Positions 47,006 to 58,294 are shown, counted from the first letter of the stretch. The stretch is 64,000 bases of DNA from Sanguibacter suarezii NBRC 16159 (GCF_001552735.1 NZ_BCRT01000020.1:1-64000), one strand, 5' to 3'. A program made the numbers and translations. The notes: generated by a model not told the origin, from the letters alone.

Positions 47006-47950
47006 TCAGTGCCCACCCTCGTCATTCGACGGTTTGCCGTCGCTGTGCCCGGCATCGATCACGAGCTCGGCAGTGTGAACCTCACCGTCGACCTGGAAGT
47101 CCAGGTACATGAGGTACCGGCCCGCGGTCGGCGCCTCAGCCATGAACCCGACCTCTGGCCCTGCCAGGTCGCCGGCTTGAGGTTCGTCTCCCTCCGCATG
47201 CACGTGCAGGTAGGCGAGGTCCCCCTCACGCAGCGCGACCAGGTGCCCGAACGCCCCCAGGTACGGCTCGAGCGAGGTCACTGGCTGTCCGCCACGCTGG
47301 ACCGTGACCGTGAGACGGCTCGGTTCCCCAGCTGTCAGGTCTCCGTCGAGGGAGACGGTGAAGCCGTCGACCTCGGTGGCACGCTGCACCTCCCGTGCGG
47401 CAAGGGTGAGATCCCCCGGGACATCGACCGAGCGCGTCACGGTGATGCTCGCCGCGTCGTGCGCGTCCGCGGCCCCGGGTGTGAAGGTGGCGTACACCCT
47501 GTAGGTGCCGGCCGCGTCCCACGTCCACGGCACCGACCAGGTGCCGCTGCTCGCATCGAGCTCTGGGTGGACGTGCCGGTACTCGGCGCCGTCCGTGCGC
47601 ACCACGATGAGGTGAAGGTCCGTGTCGTGGGCCTCGGTGAACTCCCTCACGGCTTCGCCTGACGCGGTCTGGATCTGGAAGCTCAGGTCGCCTGCGGCCC
47701 CAGTGGTCCCGGGAGCCTCGACCGGCGAGAGCACAAAGCCGTCGGCATCGATCGAGAGACCGCTGAAGGTGGGTGCAGTCGGCTGCTGATCAGCCGCGTT
47801 GCCGTTCTCGTCGTGCGTGTTCACGTCGTTTCCTTCCGACCACTGCGCTACGTAGCTGTCGGGGACGACGGCGCCAGATGCTGCAAGAGCACCACCGAAG
47901 GCCACCACCAGCCCCGCCCCGAAGGTCGCGAGCCGCGCTCCGGCGTTCAT
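47006..47950 (-). CDS. Exported His-rich protein of the copper operon
   Basis: This 314-residue protein has an N-terminal signal or anchor helix ([20 protein letters not shown]) and then a beta-rich extracellular part. Histidine motifs are frequent: [33 protein letters not shown] and the terminal [14 protein letters not shown] know no characterised relative, but similar proteins sit beside copA and copZ in actinobacteria. The ATG at 47950 overlaps the copZ stop as ATGA. Binding or handling copper outside the membrane is the likely role, by context and His content. The longer upstream frame overlaps copZ and is rejected. Confidence 0.82.
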   Translation of the reverse strand: MNAGARLATFGAGLVVAFGGALAASGAVVPDSYVAQWSEGNDVNTHDENGNAADQQPTAPTFSGLSIDADGFVLSPVEAPGTTGAAGDLSFQIQTASGEAVREFTEAHDTDLHLIVVRTDGAEYRHVHPELDASSGTWSVPWTWDAAGTYRVYATFTPGAADAHDAASITVTRSVDVPGDLTLAAREVQRATEVDGFTVSLDGDLTAGEPSRLTVTVQRGGQPVTSLEPYLGAFGHLVALREGDLAYLHVHAEGDEPQAGDLAGPEVGFMAEAPTAGRYLMYLDFQVDGEVHTAELVIDAGHSDGKPSNDEGGH

Positions 47951-48159
47951 CTGACGCTCACCGCCGAGTAACCGGCCTCGGCGACTGCGGCAAGCACCGT
48001 CGCGTCGTCGATCTCGCCTGCGGCGGTCACGACGAGCGTGCCCGTCGCGGCGCTGACCTGAACGTCTTCGACGCCAGCGATCTCGCTGACCTCCTCGCGG
48101 ATGGACAGCTCGCAGTGTCCGCAGGTCATGCCCGTCACCTGGTACTCGCTGGCAGTCAT
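47947..48159 (-). CDS. copZ: Copper chaperone CopZ (HMA domain)
   Basis: This 70-residue single HMA domain has the Cu(I)-binding MTCGHC near residue 11 and the family end VAEAGYSAV. It would carry Cu(I) in the cytosol and hand it to CopA. It is first in the operon. The ATG at 48159 follows GGAAGGGGAAG, and two CsoR-type operators lie just upstream. Confidence 0.93.
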   Translation of the reverse strand: MTASEYQVTGMTCGHCELSIREEVSEIAGVEDVQVSAATGTLVVTAAGEIDDATVLAAVAEAGYSAVSVR

Positions 48160-48177
48160 CGACTTCCCCTTCCATGG

Positions 48178-48194
48178 ATACCCCTACCGGGTAT
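48178..48194. promoter_or_regulatory. CsoR-type operator 1
   Basis: ATACCCCTACCGGGTAT is a perfect 6-5-6 inverted repeat of the ATACCC/GGGTAT kind bound by the copper repressor CsoR. It lies 19 bp upstream of copZ, just downstream of the predicted transcription start. Confidence 0.75.
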
Positions 48195-48206
48195 GCGTAT
48201 CGCCAC

Positions 48207-48234
48207 CGTATACCCCCCATGGGTATTCCTACAA
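48207..48234 (-). promoter_or_regulatory. Promoter of the copper operon
   Basis: Read leftward, TTGTAG (48229-48234) and TATACG (48207-48212) stand 16 bp apart. Operator 2 occupies the spacer and the -10, and operator 1 follows the start site, a good layout for repression. Confidence 0.5.
48210..48226. promoter_or_regulatory. CsoR-type operator 2
   Basis: ATACCCCCCATGGGTAT is a second perfect 6-5-6 repeat, 32 bp centre to centre from operator 1, about three helical turns. Confidence 0.75.
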
Positions 48235-48347
48235 GCCGAGACGCTGGTGACCGAGCCAGGCGGGAGGAGGTCGGCGCGGCCCGGGACCGTCGGCTGGACA
48301 CGACCCTGCGCCCAGCCGACGCCCCCCCCCGTGCCGGTGGTACGACA

Positions 48348-48380
48348 AAGCCCGCCTGACCATCAAGGTCAGGCGGGCTT
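48348..48380. terminator. Hairpin, possible second terminator after nrdF
   Basis: A perfect 14-bp inverted repeat (AAGCCCGCCTGACC and complement) has a 5-nt loop. Leftward reading ends near TTT. It lies in the 377-bp gap between nrdF and copZ, which otherwise holds only the operators, a run of nine C at 48322 and the next hairpin. Confidence 0.6.
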
Positions 48381-48485
48381 GTGAGAGAACAGCAGGACAC
48401 GGCCGTCGGCCTCTGAGAGGCGGGATCCGTCGCCGTCGGGGGCTGCTGGGGGCTTGCTGGGGCTGCAGCTGGGGGCCACGACGAA

Positions 48486-48515
48486 GCGGCCCCCGGCATG
48501 GATGCCGGGGGCCGC
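48486..48515 (-). terminator. Terminator after nrdF
   Basis: A perfect 14-bp inverted repeat (GCGGCCCCCGGCAT and complement) with a 2-nt centre lies 21 bp past the nrdF stop. Confidence 0.7.
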
Positions 48516-48536
48516 AGACTCACCGAGGTCGACGAG

Positions 48537-49577
<1,041 letters not shown>

Positions 49578-49640
49578 CTACCGGAGCCGACCTGCTCACC
49601 CGGCCACCCTCGAAGGGGCGACGGGCACCGAGCACCTGGA

Positions 49641-49712
49641 GCGATCCGGGTCTGTGATCGTGGCGGGCCTGGCAGGCCGCGCAGCGGCCCGGCGATCACA
49701 GACCCGGATCGC
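49641..49712. other. Large inverted repeat between nrdE and nrdF
   Basis: Perfect 20-bp arms (starting GCGATCCGGGTCTGTG) enclose 32 bases. Those bases add CGGGCC/GGCCCG, so a stem of about 26 bp with a small bulge is possible. It lies 30 bp after the nrdE stop and 126 bp before the nrdF start. Confidence 0.85.
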
Positions 49713-49742
49713 GGAAGGTGCGGTCCGAGCGACAGCAAAGAA

Positions 49743-51887
49743 CTACAGCATGCAGGACACGCAGCCCTCGACCTCGGTGCCCTCCAGGGCGAGCTGGCGC
49801 AGACGGATGTAGTAGAGCGTCTTGATGCCCTTGCGCCACGCGTAGATCTGCGCGCGGTTGACGTCACGCGTGGTCGCGGTGTCCTTGAAGAACAGCGTCA
49901 GGGACAGGCCCTGATCCACGTGCTGCGTCGCCGCGGCGTACGTGTCGATGATCTTCTCGTAGCCGATCTCGTACGCGTCCTGGTAGTACTCCAGGTTGTC
50001 GTTGGTCAGGTAGGGAGCCGGGTAGTACACGCGCCCGAGCTTGCCTTCCTTGCGGATCTCGATCTTCGAGGCGATCGGGTGGATCGACGCGGTCGAGTTG
50101 TTGATGTAGCTGATCGACCCGGTGGGCGGCACAGCCTGGAGGTTCTGGTTGTAGATGCCGTGCTCCATGACCGACGCCTTGAGCTCGCGCCAGTCGTCCT
50201 GCGTGGGGATGTGCACGCCCGCGGTCTCGAAGAGCCCGGCGACCTTGGCGGTGGCCGGCACCCACTCCTGCTCGGTGTACTTGTCGAAGTACTCGCCCGT
50301 GGCGTACTTGGAGTCCTCGAAGCCGTCGAAGGCGCGCCCGCGCTCGATCGCGAGGCGGTTGGACGCCGCGATCGCATGGAAGGCCACCGTGTAGAAGTAG
50401 ATGTTCGTGAAGTCGATGCCTTCTTCGGAACCGTAGAAGACCCGCTCCCGAGCGAGGTAGCCGTGCAGGTTCATCTGACCCAGGCCGATGGCGTGACCGC
50501 CCTCGTTGGCACGCTTGATGGACGGGACCGACTCGATGCTGGTCTGGTCCGAGACGGCCGTCAGCGCACGGATGGCGGTGTCGATCGTCTTGGCGAAGTC
50601 CGGGGAGTCCATGGCCTTGGCGATGTTGAGCGAGCCGAGGTTGCAGGAGATGTCGCGGCCGACGTGGTCGTAGGACAGGTCCGTGTTGTACGTCGAGGGC
50701 GTGGAGACCTGGAGGATCTCCGAGCACAGGTTGGAGTGCGTGATGCGGCCCTTGATCGGGTTCGCGGCGTTGACCGTGTCCTCGAACATGACGTAGGGGT
50801 AGCCGGACTCGAACTGGAGCTCGGCGAGGGTCTGGAAGAACTCGCGCGCCTTGATCTTCGTCTTGCGGATCCGGCCGTCGTCGACCATCTCGCGGTACTT
50901 CTCCGTGACGGACACGTCGGCGAAGGGCACGCCGTAGACCCGCTCGACGTCGTACGGGGAGAAGAGGTACATGTCCTCGTTCTTCTGGGCCAGCTCGAAG
51001 GTGATGTCCGGGATGACCACGCCGAGGGAGAGGGTCTTGATGCGGATCTTCTCGTCGGCGTTCTCACGCTTGGTGTCCAGGAACCGCATGATGTCCGGGT
51101 GGTGGGCGTGCAGGTACACCGCACCCGCACCCTGACGCGCGCCGAGCTGGTTCGCGTAGGAGAAGGAGTCTTCGAGGAGCTTCATCACGGGGATGATGCC
51201 GGAGGACTGGTTCTCGATGTGCTTGATGGGCGCACCGTGCTCGCGGATGTTGCTCAGCAGCAGAGCGACGCCACCACCACGCTTGGACAGCTGGAGGGAG
51301 GAGTTGATGCCGCGCGAGATCGACTCCATGTTGTCTTCGATGCGCAGCAGGAAGCAGGACACCGACTCCCCGCGCTGGGCCTTGCCCGCGTTGAGGAAGG
51401 TCGGGGTGGCCGGCTGGAAGCGACCGGAGATGATCTCCTCGACGATGTCGAGGGCGGTCTGCTCGTTGCCGTCGGCCAGGGTCAGGGCCACCATCGAGAC
51501 ACGGTCCTCGAAGCGCTCGAGGTACCGCTTGCCGTCGAAGGTCTTGAGCGTGTACGAGGTGTAGTACTTGAAGGCGCCGAGGAAGGTCTCGAAGCGGAAC
51601 TTCTTGGAGTACGCGAAGTCGAAGAGACGCTTGACGAAGTCTGCGTCGTACTTGGCGAGGATCTCAGGCTCGTAGTACTTGTTCTCCACGAGGTACTCGA
51701 GCTTCTCGGCGAGGCTGTGGAAGAACACCGTGTTCTGGTTGACGTGCTGCAGGAAGTACTGCCGCGCCGCCTGACGATCCTTGTCGAACTGGATCTCACC
51801 GTCGGGCCCGTAGAGGTTGAGCATCGCGTTGAGCGAGTGGTAGTCGAACTCGGTCTCTACGCCGGAATCCGTGACTGTCGTTGCCAA
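49743..51887 (-). CDS. nrdE: Class Ib ribonucleotide reductase alpha subunit NrdE
   Basis: NrdE reduces ribonucleoside diphosphates to deoxy forms under aerobic conditions. The 714-residue protein has [43 protein letters not shown] and the C-terminal redox pair CVSC ([10 protein letters not shown]) that NrdH recharges. The start is a TTG at 51887, inside the end of nrdI (31-bp overlap), with GAAGGATT upstream. No better start fits the family N-terminus, so translational coupling to nrdI is likely. Confidence 0.96.
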   Translation of the reverse strand: MATTVTDSGVETEFDYHSLNAMLNLYGPDGEIQFDKDRQAARQYFLQHVNQNTVFFHSLAEKLEYLVENKYYEPEILAKYDADFVKRLFDFAYSKKFRFETFLGAFKYYTSYTLKTFDGKRYLERFEDRVSMVALTLADGNEQTALDIVEEIISGRFQPATPTFLNAGKAQRGESVSCFLLRIEDNMESISRGINSSLQLSKRGGGVALLLSNIREHGAPIKHIENQSSGIIPVMKLLEDSFSYANQLGARQGAGAVYLHAHHPDIMRFLDTKRENADEKIRIKTLSLGVVIPDITFELAQKNEDMYLFSPYDVERVYGVPFADVSVTEKYREMVDDGRIRKTKIKAREFFQTLAELQFESGYPYVMFEDTVNAANPIKGRITHSNLCSEILQVSTPSTYNTDLSYDHVGRDISCNLGSLNIAKAMDSPDFAKTIDTAIRALTAVSDQTSIESVPSIKRANEGGHAIGLGQMNLHGYLARERVFYGSEEGIDFTNIYFYTVAFHAIAASNRLAIERGRAFDGFEDSKYATGEYFDKYTEQEWVPATAKVAGLFETAGVHIPTQDDWRELKASVMEHGIYNQNLQAVPPTGSISYINNSTASIHPIASKIEIRKEGKLGRVYYPAPYLTNDNLEYYQDAYEIGYEKIIDTYAAATQHVDQGLSLTLFFKDTATTRDVNRAQIYAWRKGIKTLYYIRLRQLALEGTEVEGCVSCML

Positions 51888-52273
51888 AACTGATCCAATC
51901 CTTCGCGGACGCGTTGCACGTCCTCAGCAGTTCCAAGGAGCTCGAACCCGTACAGGTACGGGACGTCACACTTGGCAGAGACGATGCCACCGGCTATGCA
52001 GTACGCCGAACCGAAGTTCGTGTTGCCAGCAGCAATGACACCGCGGATGAGCGAGCGGTTGTGCTCGTCGTTAAGAAATTTCACGACCTGACGGGGGACG
52101 GCCCCGCCCTCGTTGCCCCCGCCGTAGGTGGGGACCATGAGGACGTACGGCTCGTCGACCCGCAGGAATCCGTCAGTGGGCCGCAAGGGGATGCGATGAG
52201 CATCGATCCCGAGCTTGCGGACGAACCGGTGGGTGTTCTCGGACGTGGATGAGAAGTAGACGAGATTCGCCAT
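51857..52273 (-). CDS. nrdI: NrdI flavodoxin-like activator
   Basis: NrdI is a flavoprotein that activates the manganese cofactor of NrdF. The 138-residue protein begins [17 protein letters not shown], the FMN phosphate loop, and has [16 protein letters not shown] and [22 protein letters not shown] precedes the ATG at 52273. It follows nrdH by 31 bp and overlaps nrdE. Confidence 0.95.
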   Translation of the reverse strand: MANLVYFSSTSENTHRFVRKLGIDAHRIPLRPTDGFLRVDEPYVLMVPTYGGGNEGGAVPRQVVKFLNDEHNRSLIRGVIAAGNTNFGSAYCIAGGIVSAKCDVPYLYGFELLGTAEDVQRVREGLDQFWQRQSRIPA

Positions 52274-52304
52274 GTCACCTCACCTCACAAGCTTCCACCC
52301 GGCC

Positions 52305-52547
52305 TCAGGCGACCGAGGCGACCTTCTCCGCCAGGGCGCTGATCTGGTCGGGGCGAAAGCCGGACCAGTGCTCGTTACCGGCCACGACGACCGGAGCCTG
52401 GAGGTAGCCGAGGCCACGCACCATCTCCAGCGCCTCAGCGTCCTGGCTGATGTCCACGATCGTGTACTCGATGCCGCGCTTGTCGAGAGCTCGGTAGGTC
52501 GCGTCGCACTGGACACATGCCGGCTTGCTGTAGACCGTGATGCTCAT
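52305..52547 (-). CDS. nrdH: NrdH redoxin
   Basis: This 80-residue glutaredoxin-like protein with thioredoxin-like activity supplies electrons to NrdE. The redox motif Cys11-Val-Gln-Cys14 and the family end GFRPDQISAL are clear. It is the first gene of the nrd operon. The ATG at 52547 has AGGA six bases upstream; a predicted leader of about 200 nt precedes it. Confidence 0.95.
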   Translation of the reverse strand: MSITVYSKPACVQCDATYRALDKRGIEYTIVDISQDAEALEMVRGLGYLQAPVVVAGNEHWSGFRPDQISALAEKVASVA

Positions 52548-52756
52548 CCTGGGGTCTCCTCGGTATGGGGCTTCTTCAGCCCGGGGTTCTCATGCTGATG
52601 GGTCGATCACGTGCGTTGCGAGCACTGTCACAGATGCTTCGCCGACCGGTCGCCGTCGACCGGAGCGGCGGGTGACCTTGAACTACACGACTGAAACTAC
52701 GGGGGTGATGTTCGCGCCCTGTGCTGTCGATGACTGCGGGGCGCTAAGCATGTAAC

Positions 52757-52799
52757 CACTATACCTAGGGGTTCGACCGGGACGCTACCCCTAGAACTT
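52757..52799 (-). promoter_or_regulatory. Candidate nrd promoter with two repeated boxes
   Basis: Two 17-bp boxes, CACTATACCTAGGGGTT and CGCTACCCCTAGAACTT, share 11 positions with a 26-bp offset. The first contains TATAGT on the minus strand, a good -10. They recall paired NrdR boxes, but the usual spacing is nearer 31 bp. Confidence 0.35.
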
Positions 52800-52851
52800 G
52801 TAGGACGTGTCGGGCAAGACACAGTGACGCCTCGGAGGGTGTGGACTGCTC

Positions 52852-52860
52852 TGTGGACAA
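52852..52860. promoter_or_regulatory. DnaA-box-like site
   Basis: TGTGGACAA is the complement of TTGTCCACA, the form preferred in high-GC actinobacteria. A single exact site near a ribonucleotide reductase promoter may be regulatory or chance. Confidence 0.35.
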
Positions 52861-53001
52861 CTCCAGCGACCGTCATGGCGTCTGCGACCTTTCCTGACGA
52901 GCCCCGCTGCGGGGTCTGCATCCAGTCTCCTCGGGACCCCTGACATTCCGTGGAGTTGGGTGCCTCGCGCCGCGCTCCGCGCCGGTCCGAGCATGCAGAG
53001 C

Positions 53002-53054
53002 GGGGTCGTCCACCCCCTGTGGACGACCATCGTCCACGGGTGGTGGACGACCCC
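53002..53054 (-). terminator. Long hairpin after the GH1 gene
   Basis: GGGGTCGTCCACC pairs with its complement at 53042-53054. The inside pairs further (GTGGACGA/TCGTCCAC), giving about 24 bp with one mismatch and a 3-nt loop. It lies 100 bp past the GH1 stop and probably ends that operon. Confidence 0.6.
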
Positions 53055-53154
53055 TGTCAGGTGGTGCCCACCCGGCCAGCCCGGGCCGGGTGAAGATCGT
53101 CACAAGCCTCCGCGCTGCCCACAGGTCGAGACCGACGGCGAGCTGTGCATGTGC

Positions 53155-54600
<1,446 letters not shown>

Positions 54601-54700
54601 AGCTGCTCCTTGCGAGTGCGTCCCCGGCCGAGGCCAGGGACCGGGGTCAGGATGAGGGGAGAGAGGACGGGAGGAGAGGGGAGGGCGAGAGACCGCCGCC

Positions 54701-55582
54701 CTACCCCTGCGGGGAAGGCGGGACCGGGGGCGCTGCGGTGGACCCGCGCACGCTCAGCACCGCTGGCACGACCGGGTGGTCCTGGGGAGGCGACCCGGCG
54801 AGGGTGGCGAGCACGGCCGAGCCCGCGAGCCGGCCGAGCAGGTGCACGTCCAGGCTCATCGTCGTCAGCGGCGGGAGCGTCAGCTGGCACAGCGCGGAGT
54901 CGTCCCAGCCCACGAGGGACAGCTCCTGCGGCACTGCCACGCCCAGCTCGCGTGCCACGTGCAGTCCGGCCACCGCCATCACGTCGTTGTCGTAGACGAT
55001 GACGGTCGGCCGGTCCGGCCCGGTCAGCAGCGTGCGGGTGATCTGGGCGCTGACCAGGTCGGAGTAGTCGCCCTCGATGGTCATCGGCGTGATCGCATGG
55101 CGCGCGCACACCCGGGCCAGGGTGGTCACCCGGTCGCGCGTGTGCAGGTAGCCGGGCGGCCCGGTGACGTGGGCGATCGACCGGTGCCCCAGGCGCAGCA
55201 GGTAGTCCGCGACGACCTCCATGGCCGAGGCGTCGTCGGCCCGGACCGAGGGCAGCGGGGGCGGCCCGGCCCAGTTGCCGACTGCCACCGCCGGCAGGCC
55301 CAGACGGTCGAGCAGCTCCGGACGCGGGTCGTCGACGAGGACGTTCATCACGAGCACCGCGTCGACGATGCCCGAGGCGGCCCAGCGCGCGTACATCGCG
55401 TGCTCGGCCTCCTCGTCGGCCACGACGGCGAGCAGGACGGAGAGCCCGTCCTCGCTGAGCACCTCCTCGGCTCCGGCGATGAACTCCATGAAGAACGGTT
55501 CGACGCTCACCACCCGCCGTGAGGAGGTGCGCACCATGCCGATCGCGCCGGGGCGGGCGCGACGGTCCTGCGCTGTGGTCAT
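54701..55582 (-). CDS. LacI-type sugar-sensing domain protein lacking the HTH
   Basis: This 293-residue protein matches the ligand-binding core of LacI/GalR regulators (PFFMEFIAGAEEVLSEDG, RADDASAMEVVADYLLRLGHRSIAHVTGP, PTVIVYDNDVMAVAGLHVARELG, PQELSLVGWDDSALCQ). Only about ten residues precede the first core strand, so the DNA-binding helix-turn-helix and hinge (about 60 residues) are missing. The ATG overlaps the beta-mannosidase stop as ATGA, so there is no room for an upstream domain. It may be a non-DNA-binding partner, a decoy, or a remnant. Confidence 0.85.
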   Translation of the reverse strand: MTTAQDRRARPGAIGMVRTSSRRVVSVEPFFMEFIAGAEEVLSEDGLSVLLAVVADEEAEHAMYARWAASGIVDAVLVMNVLVDDPRPELLDRLGLPAVAVGNWAGPPPLPSVRADDASAMEVVADYLLRLGHRSIAHVTGPPGYLHTRDRVTTLARVCARHAITPMTIEGDYSDLVSAQITRTLLTGPDRPTVIVYDNDVMAVAGLHVARELGVAVPQELSLVGWDDSALCQLTLPPLTTMSLDVHLLGRLAGSAVLATLAGSPPQDHPVVPAVLSVRGSTAAPPVPPSPQG

Positions 55583-58125
55583 GGCCGCAGGCAGCTGTTG
55601 ACCGAGCGCAGGATCGTCGCCAGCACGGCCGGGTCGCCGAGCTCGACGAGCCGCTGGTCAGAGATCTCCTGGGCGGTGGTGACCGTGAAGGTGTGCGACT
55701 CCCCCGGCAGGACCGTGACGAGCATGTCGTCGACCACCCCGTCCGGGGCGACCAGGTCGGCCAGCACGGCGAGATCGATCGCGGCGGAGGTGGCGACCAC
55801 GTCGAAGGCGACGCCGTCGCCGGTCCGTCGGACCGTGACCTGCACGGGGTCCGCGTCGAGCGCGAGGTCCTTGTACTCGGCGAACAGGTGCACGGTGCGG
55901 ACCCCGTCGATCTCGGCGACGAGCATCTCGCGTGCCGGGTCGTCGGCGGCGAGGATCTCGGCCGGGATGATCAGCGTGTGCGCCGAGCGGGGATCGACGG
56001 AGAGCGTCGCCTCGGCCCGGGCGAGCTCGGCGCCGCTGACGTCGATGCGCAGCAGCACGAGGTCGCCCTGCCAGGTCTGGGCGTGGTCGTTCACGGCGAC
56101 GAGGGCGGTGTCCTCCCCGCGCGGCTGGACGGTGAGCAGCCGGTCGGCGTAGGCATGGCGCAGCGCGTAGAAGAGCGGCTTGGGCCGCTCGTCGCCGTCG
56201 ATCGCGGCCCACGAGGTCACCGGCCAGCAGTCGTTGAGCTGCCAGACGATGGACCCGGCTGTTCGCGGCCACCACGAGCGGTAGTGCTCGATGGCGTGCT
56301 GGACGGCGTGCGCCTGGTTGAGCTGGGTGGTCCAGTGCCAGTCCTGGAAGGTGGCCGGCTCGGGCAGGTGCGGGGCGAAGCCGCGGTCGAGCTTGAGGTT
56401 GCCGTCGGCCGCCTTCTGGTGGAGGAGGAACTCCGGGGACTCCTTGGTCAGGGCCTCGGCGGGGATGGATCGGGTGAGGGTGGTCCAGGCAGGTGGTCCC
56501 TGGAAGCCGAACTCCGAGCTGAAGCGAGGGACGTCGTCGCGGTAGTGGGTGTAGTCGATCCGGTTCCACACCTCCCACTGGTGGTGGGTGCCGTGGTCCG
56601 GGTCGTTGGGGTGCACCGCGGGCGGCGCGCCGACCGCGATCTCCTCGGCGAAGCCGGGGCTGTACGGGCTGCCCGGGCAGTAGGGACGGGTCGGGTCGAG
56701 CTCGGCCACGATCGCCGGGAACAACTCGGTGTAGTAGCGGTGGCCCCAGGTACGTCCCTCGAGCTCGCTCTGCCAGCCCCAGTCCAGGAATCCCCAGAGG
56801 TTCTCGTTGCCGCCGTTCCACACCACGAGCGAGGCGTGCGGGGTGAGCCGGGCGACGTTCTCGCGAGCCTCGGCCTCGAGCTCGCTCCAGATCGGCTCTT
56901 CCTCGGCATAGGCCGCGCAGGCCAGCAGGAAGTCCTGCCAGACCATGATCCCGCGCTCGTCGCAGACGTCGTAGAAGTCCTCGGACTCGTAGATGCCGCC
57001 GCCCCAGATGCGCAGCAGGTTCATGTTCGCGTCGAGGGCCTGGTCGACTCGGCGGGCGAGCTTGTCGCGCGTGATCCGGGTGAGCAGGTGGTCGTCCGGG
57101 ATCCAGTTGGCGCCCTTGACGAAGATCGGCTGCCCGTTGACCTTGAGCGTGAACGGCGTGCCGATCTCGTCCGGGGTGGTGTCCAGCTCGACCGTGCGGA
57201 ACCCGATCCGGCGCTCGTAGCTGCCGTAGTCGTCGCCGTCCGTCGTGCCCAGGGTCACCGTGAGGTCGAAGAGGGGGTGCTCGCCGTACCCGGCCGGCCA
57301 CCACAACGGCACGCCGGGGAACTCCAGGTGCACGACGGCGGTGCTCCCGTCGTGGGGCACCGCGAGCGTGGCGACGTGGTCGCCGACGCCGTGCGCGGCC
57401 CCCAGGGCCGCGGTCACCACGAGGTCGCCGTGGCGGTCCGCGGCGTCGGTGAGGTGGGAACGGTCGACGTCGACATGGACGTCGACGTGCCCGGTCCCGG
57501 AGTCGTCGACGGTGACCAGCGGGCGCACCTGGGCGAGCCGCGCCGTCGTCCAGCGCTCGAGGCGGACGGGCTTCCACAGGCCGGCGGTCTGCAGGTCGGG
57601 GCCCCAGTCCCAGCCGAAGCTGCAGGCCATCTTGCGCACCATGTTGAAGGGGTGGTCATAGGCGCGGGGGCGCAGCACGATCTCGTCCGCGACCTCGCGG
57701 GCGTAGGCGAGCGCGGACCGGAAGTCGACGGCGAGGTGGTTCTCGCCCTCGCGCACGAGGGCTGCGGCCTCGAAGCGGTAGCTGCGGTGCTGGTTGGCCG
57801 TGCGCCCCAGGACCGCGCCGTTGAGGGTGATGGTCGCGACCGTGTCCAGGCCTTCGAAGACCAGATCCAGGTGCTCCCCCGGGCGCGCCGCGGCGGCCTC
57901 GAAGGTCGTCTCGTAGCGCCAGTCGGTCAGGTGCATCCACTCCAGCGCGGTCTCGTTGAGATCGAGGTACGGGTCCGGGATGAGGCCTGCGGCGAGCAGG
58001 TCGGTGTGGACGGTGCCGGGTACCTCGGCGGGGACGCCTGCGCTCAGCGCGTCGGCGAGCTCGGCCGGGACGGGTCCGCCCGTCGCTCGAAGGGTCCAGC
58101 CGGTGTGCAGCGTCTCGCTGATCAT
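55579..58125 (-). CDS. GH2 beta-mannosidase
   Basis: This 848-residue enzyme removes mannose from beta-mannosides. The layout is a sugar-binding domain (WRYETTF, LVFEGLDTVATITLNGAVLG), a second domain with SFGWDWGPDLQTAGLWKPV, and a barrel with acid/base Glu in VWNGGNENLWGF and nucleophile Glu in FSSEFGFQGPPAW. A C-terminal beta domain follows. The DWGP and WGWQSELEG features suit beta-mannosidase rather than beta-galactosidase. No signal peptide is seen. The ATG at 58125 has GGAG about ten bases before it. It is first in its operon, under a promoter copied from the transporter operon. Confidence 0.93.
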   Translation of the reverse strand: MISETLHTGWTLRATGGPVPAELADALSAGVPAEVPGTVHTDLLAAGLIPDPYLDLNETALEWMHLTDWRYETTFEAAAARPGEHLDLVFEGLDTVATITLNGAVLGRTANQHRSYRFEAAALVREGENHLAVDFRSALAYAREVADEIVLRPRAYDHPFNMVRKMACSFGWDWGPDLQTAGLWKPVRLERWTTARLAQVRPLVTVDDSGTGHVDVHVDVDRSHLTDAADRHGDLVVTAALGAAHGVGDHVATLAVPHDGSTAVVHLEFPGVPLWWPAGYGEHPLFDLTVTLGTTDGDDYGSYERRIGFRTVELDTTPDEIGTPFTLKVNGQPIFVKGANWIPDDHLLTRITRDKLARRVDQALDANMNLLRIWGGGIYESEDFYDVCDERGIMVWQDFLLACAAYAEEEPIWSELEAEARENVARLTPHASLVVWNGGNENLWGFLDWGWQSELEGRTWGHRYYTELFPAIVAELDPTRPYCPGSPYSPGFAEEIAVGAPPAVHPNDPDHGTHHQWEVWNRIDYTHYRDDVPRFSSEFGFQGPPAWTTLTRSIPAEALTKESPEFLLHQKAADGNLKLDRGFAPHLPEPATFQDWHWTTQLNQAHAVQHAIEHYRSWWPRTAGSIVWQLNDCWPVTSWAAIDGDERPKPLFYALRHAYADRLLTVQPRGEDTALVAVNDHAQTWQGDLVLLRIDVSGAELARAEATLSVDPRSAHTLIIPAEILAADDPAREMLVAEIDGVRTVHLFAEYKDLALDADPVQVTVRRTGDGVAFDVVATSAAIDLAVLADLVAPDGVVDDMLVTVLPGESHTFTVTTAQEISDQRLVELGDPAVLATILRSVNSCLRP

Positions 58126-58203
58126 CCTTGATCACTCCTGGGTAGGGCCCCTGCCGTGGGCCGAGTACGGGTGCGTCGAATCGATCTGAGTCGACGCGCT
58201 TCG

Positions 58204-58237
58204 ATTCTTAAGCAAGGAAACTAACTAAGTCAAGGGG
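58204..58237 (-). promoter_or_regulatory. Promoter/operator of the beta-mannosidase operon (shared element)
   Basis: Read leftward, TTGACT (58228-58233) and TAAGAA (58205-58210) stand 17 bp apart. The spacer carries TAGTTAGTTTCC. The 34-bp block matches that at 61641-61674 at all but about eight positions. The predicted start lies about 73 bp upstream of the GH2 ATG. Confidence 0.65.
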
Positions 58238-58256
58238 GTGCCGGAACGTGGCACCC
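58236..58256 (-). terminator. Short hairpin after the MalG-like permease
   Basis: A 7-bp inverted repeat (GGGTGCC/GGCACCC) with a 7-nt loop lies past the permease stop and just upstream of the next promoter. It is a weak candidate for the end of the transporter operon. Confidence 0.4.
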
Positions 58257-58294
58257 AGATGGCTCGCCGTCCGTCGCGCCGAGCCTATCGCTCG

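Larger units (their letters stand above)
52548..53154. other. Intergenic region upstream of nrdH
   Basis: These 607 bases hold no supported gene; frames here are shadows. Contents are the nrdH leader, a promoter candidate with two similar boxes (52757-52799), a DnaA-box-like site (52852), and the hairpin ending the GH1 operon (53002). Confidence 0.6.

Noticed and set aside
42462-48234. Copper cluster as an island inserted at tRNA-Cys
   Set aside because: The cluster lies on the 5' side of the tRNA, while integration usually uses the 3' end. I found no integrase and no repeat of the tRNA end near 48.2 kb.
52548-53154. Replication origin suggested by the DnaA-like box
   Set aside because: There is only one exact box, no AT-rich unwinding region, and no dnaA, dnaN or rpmH nearby.
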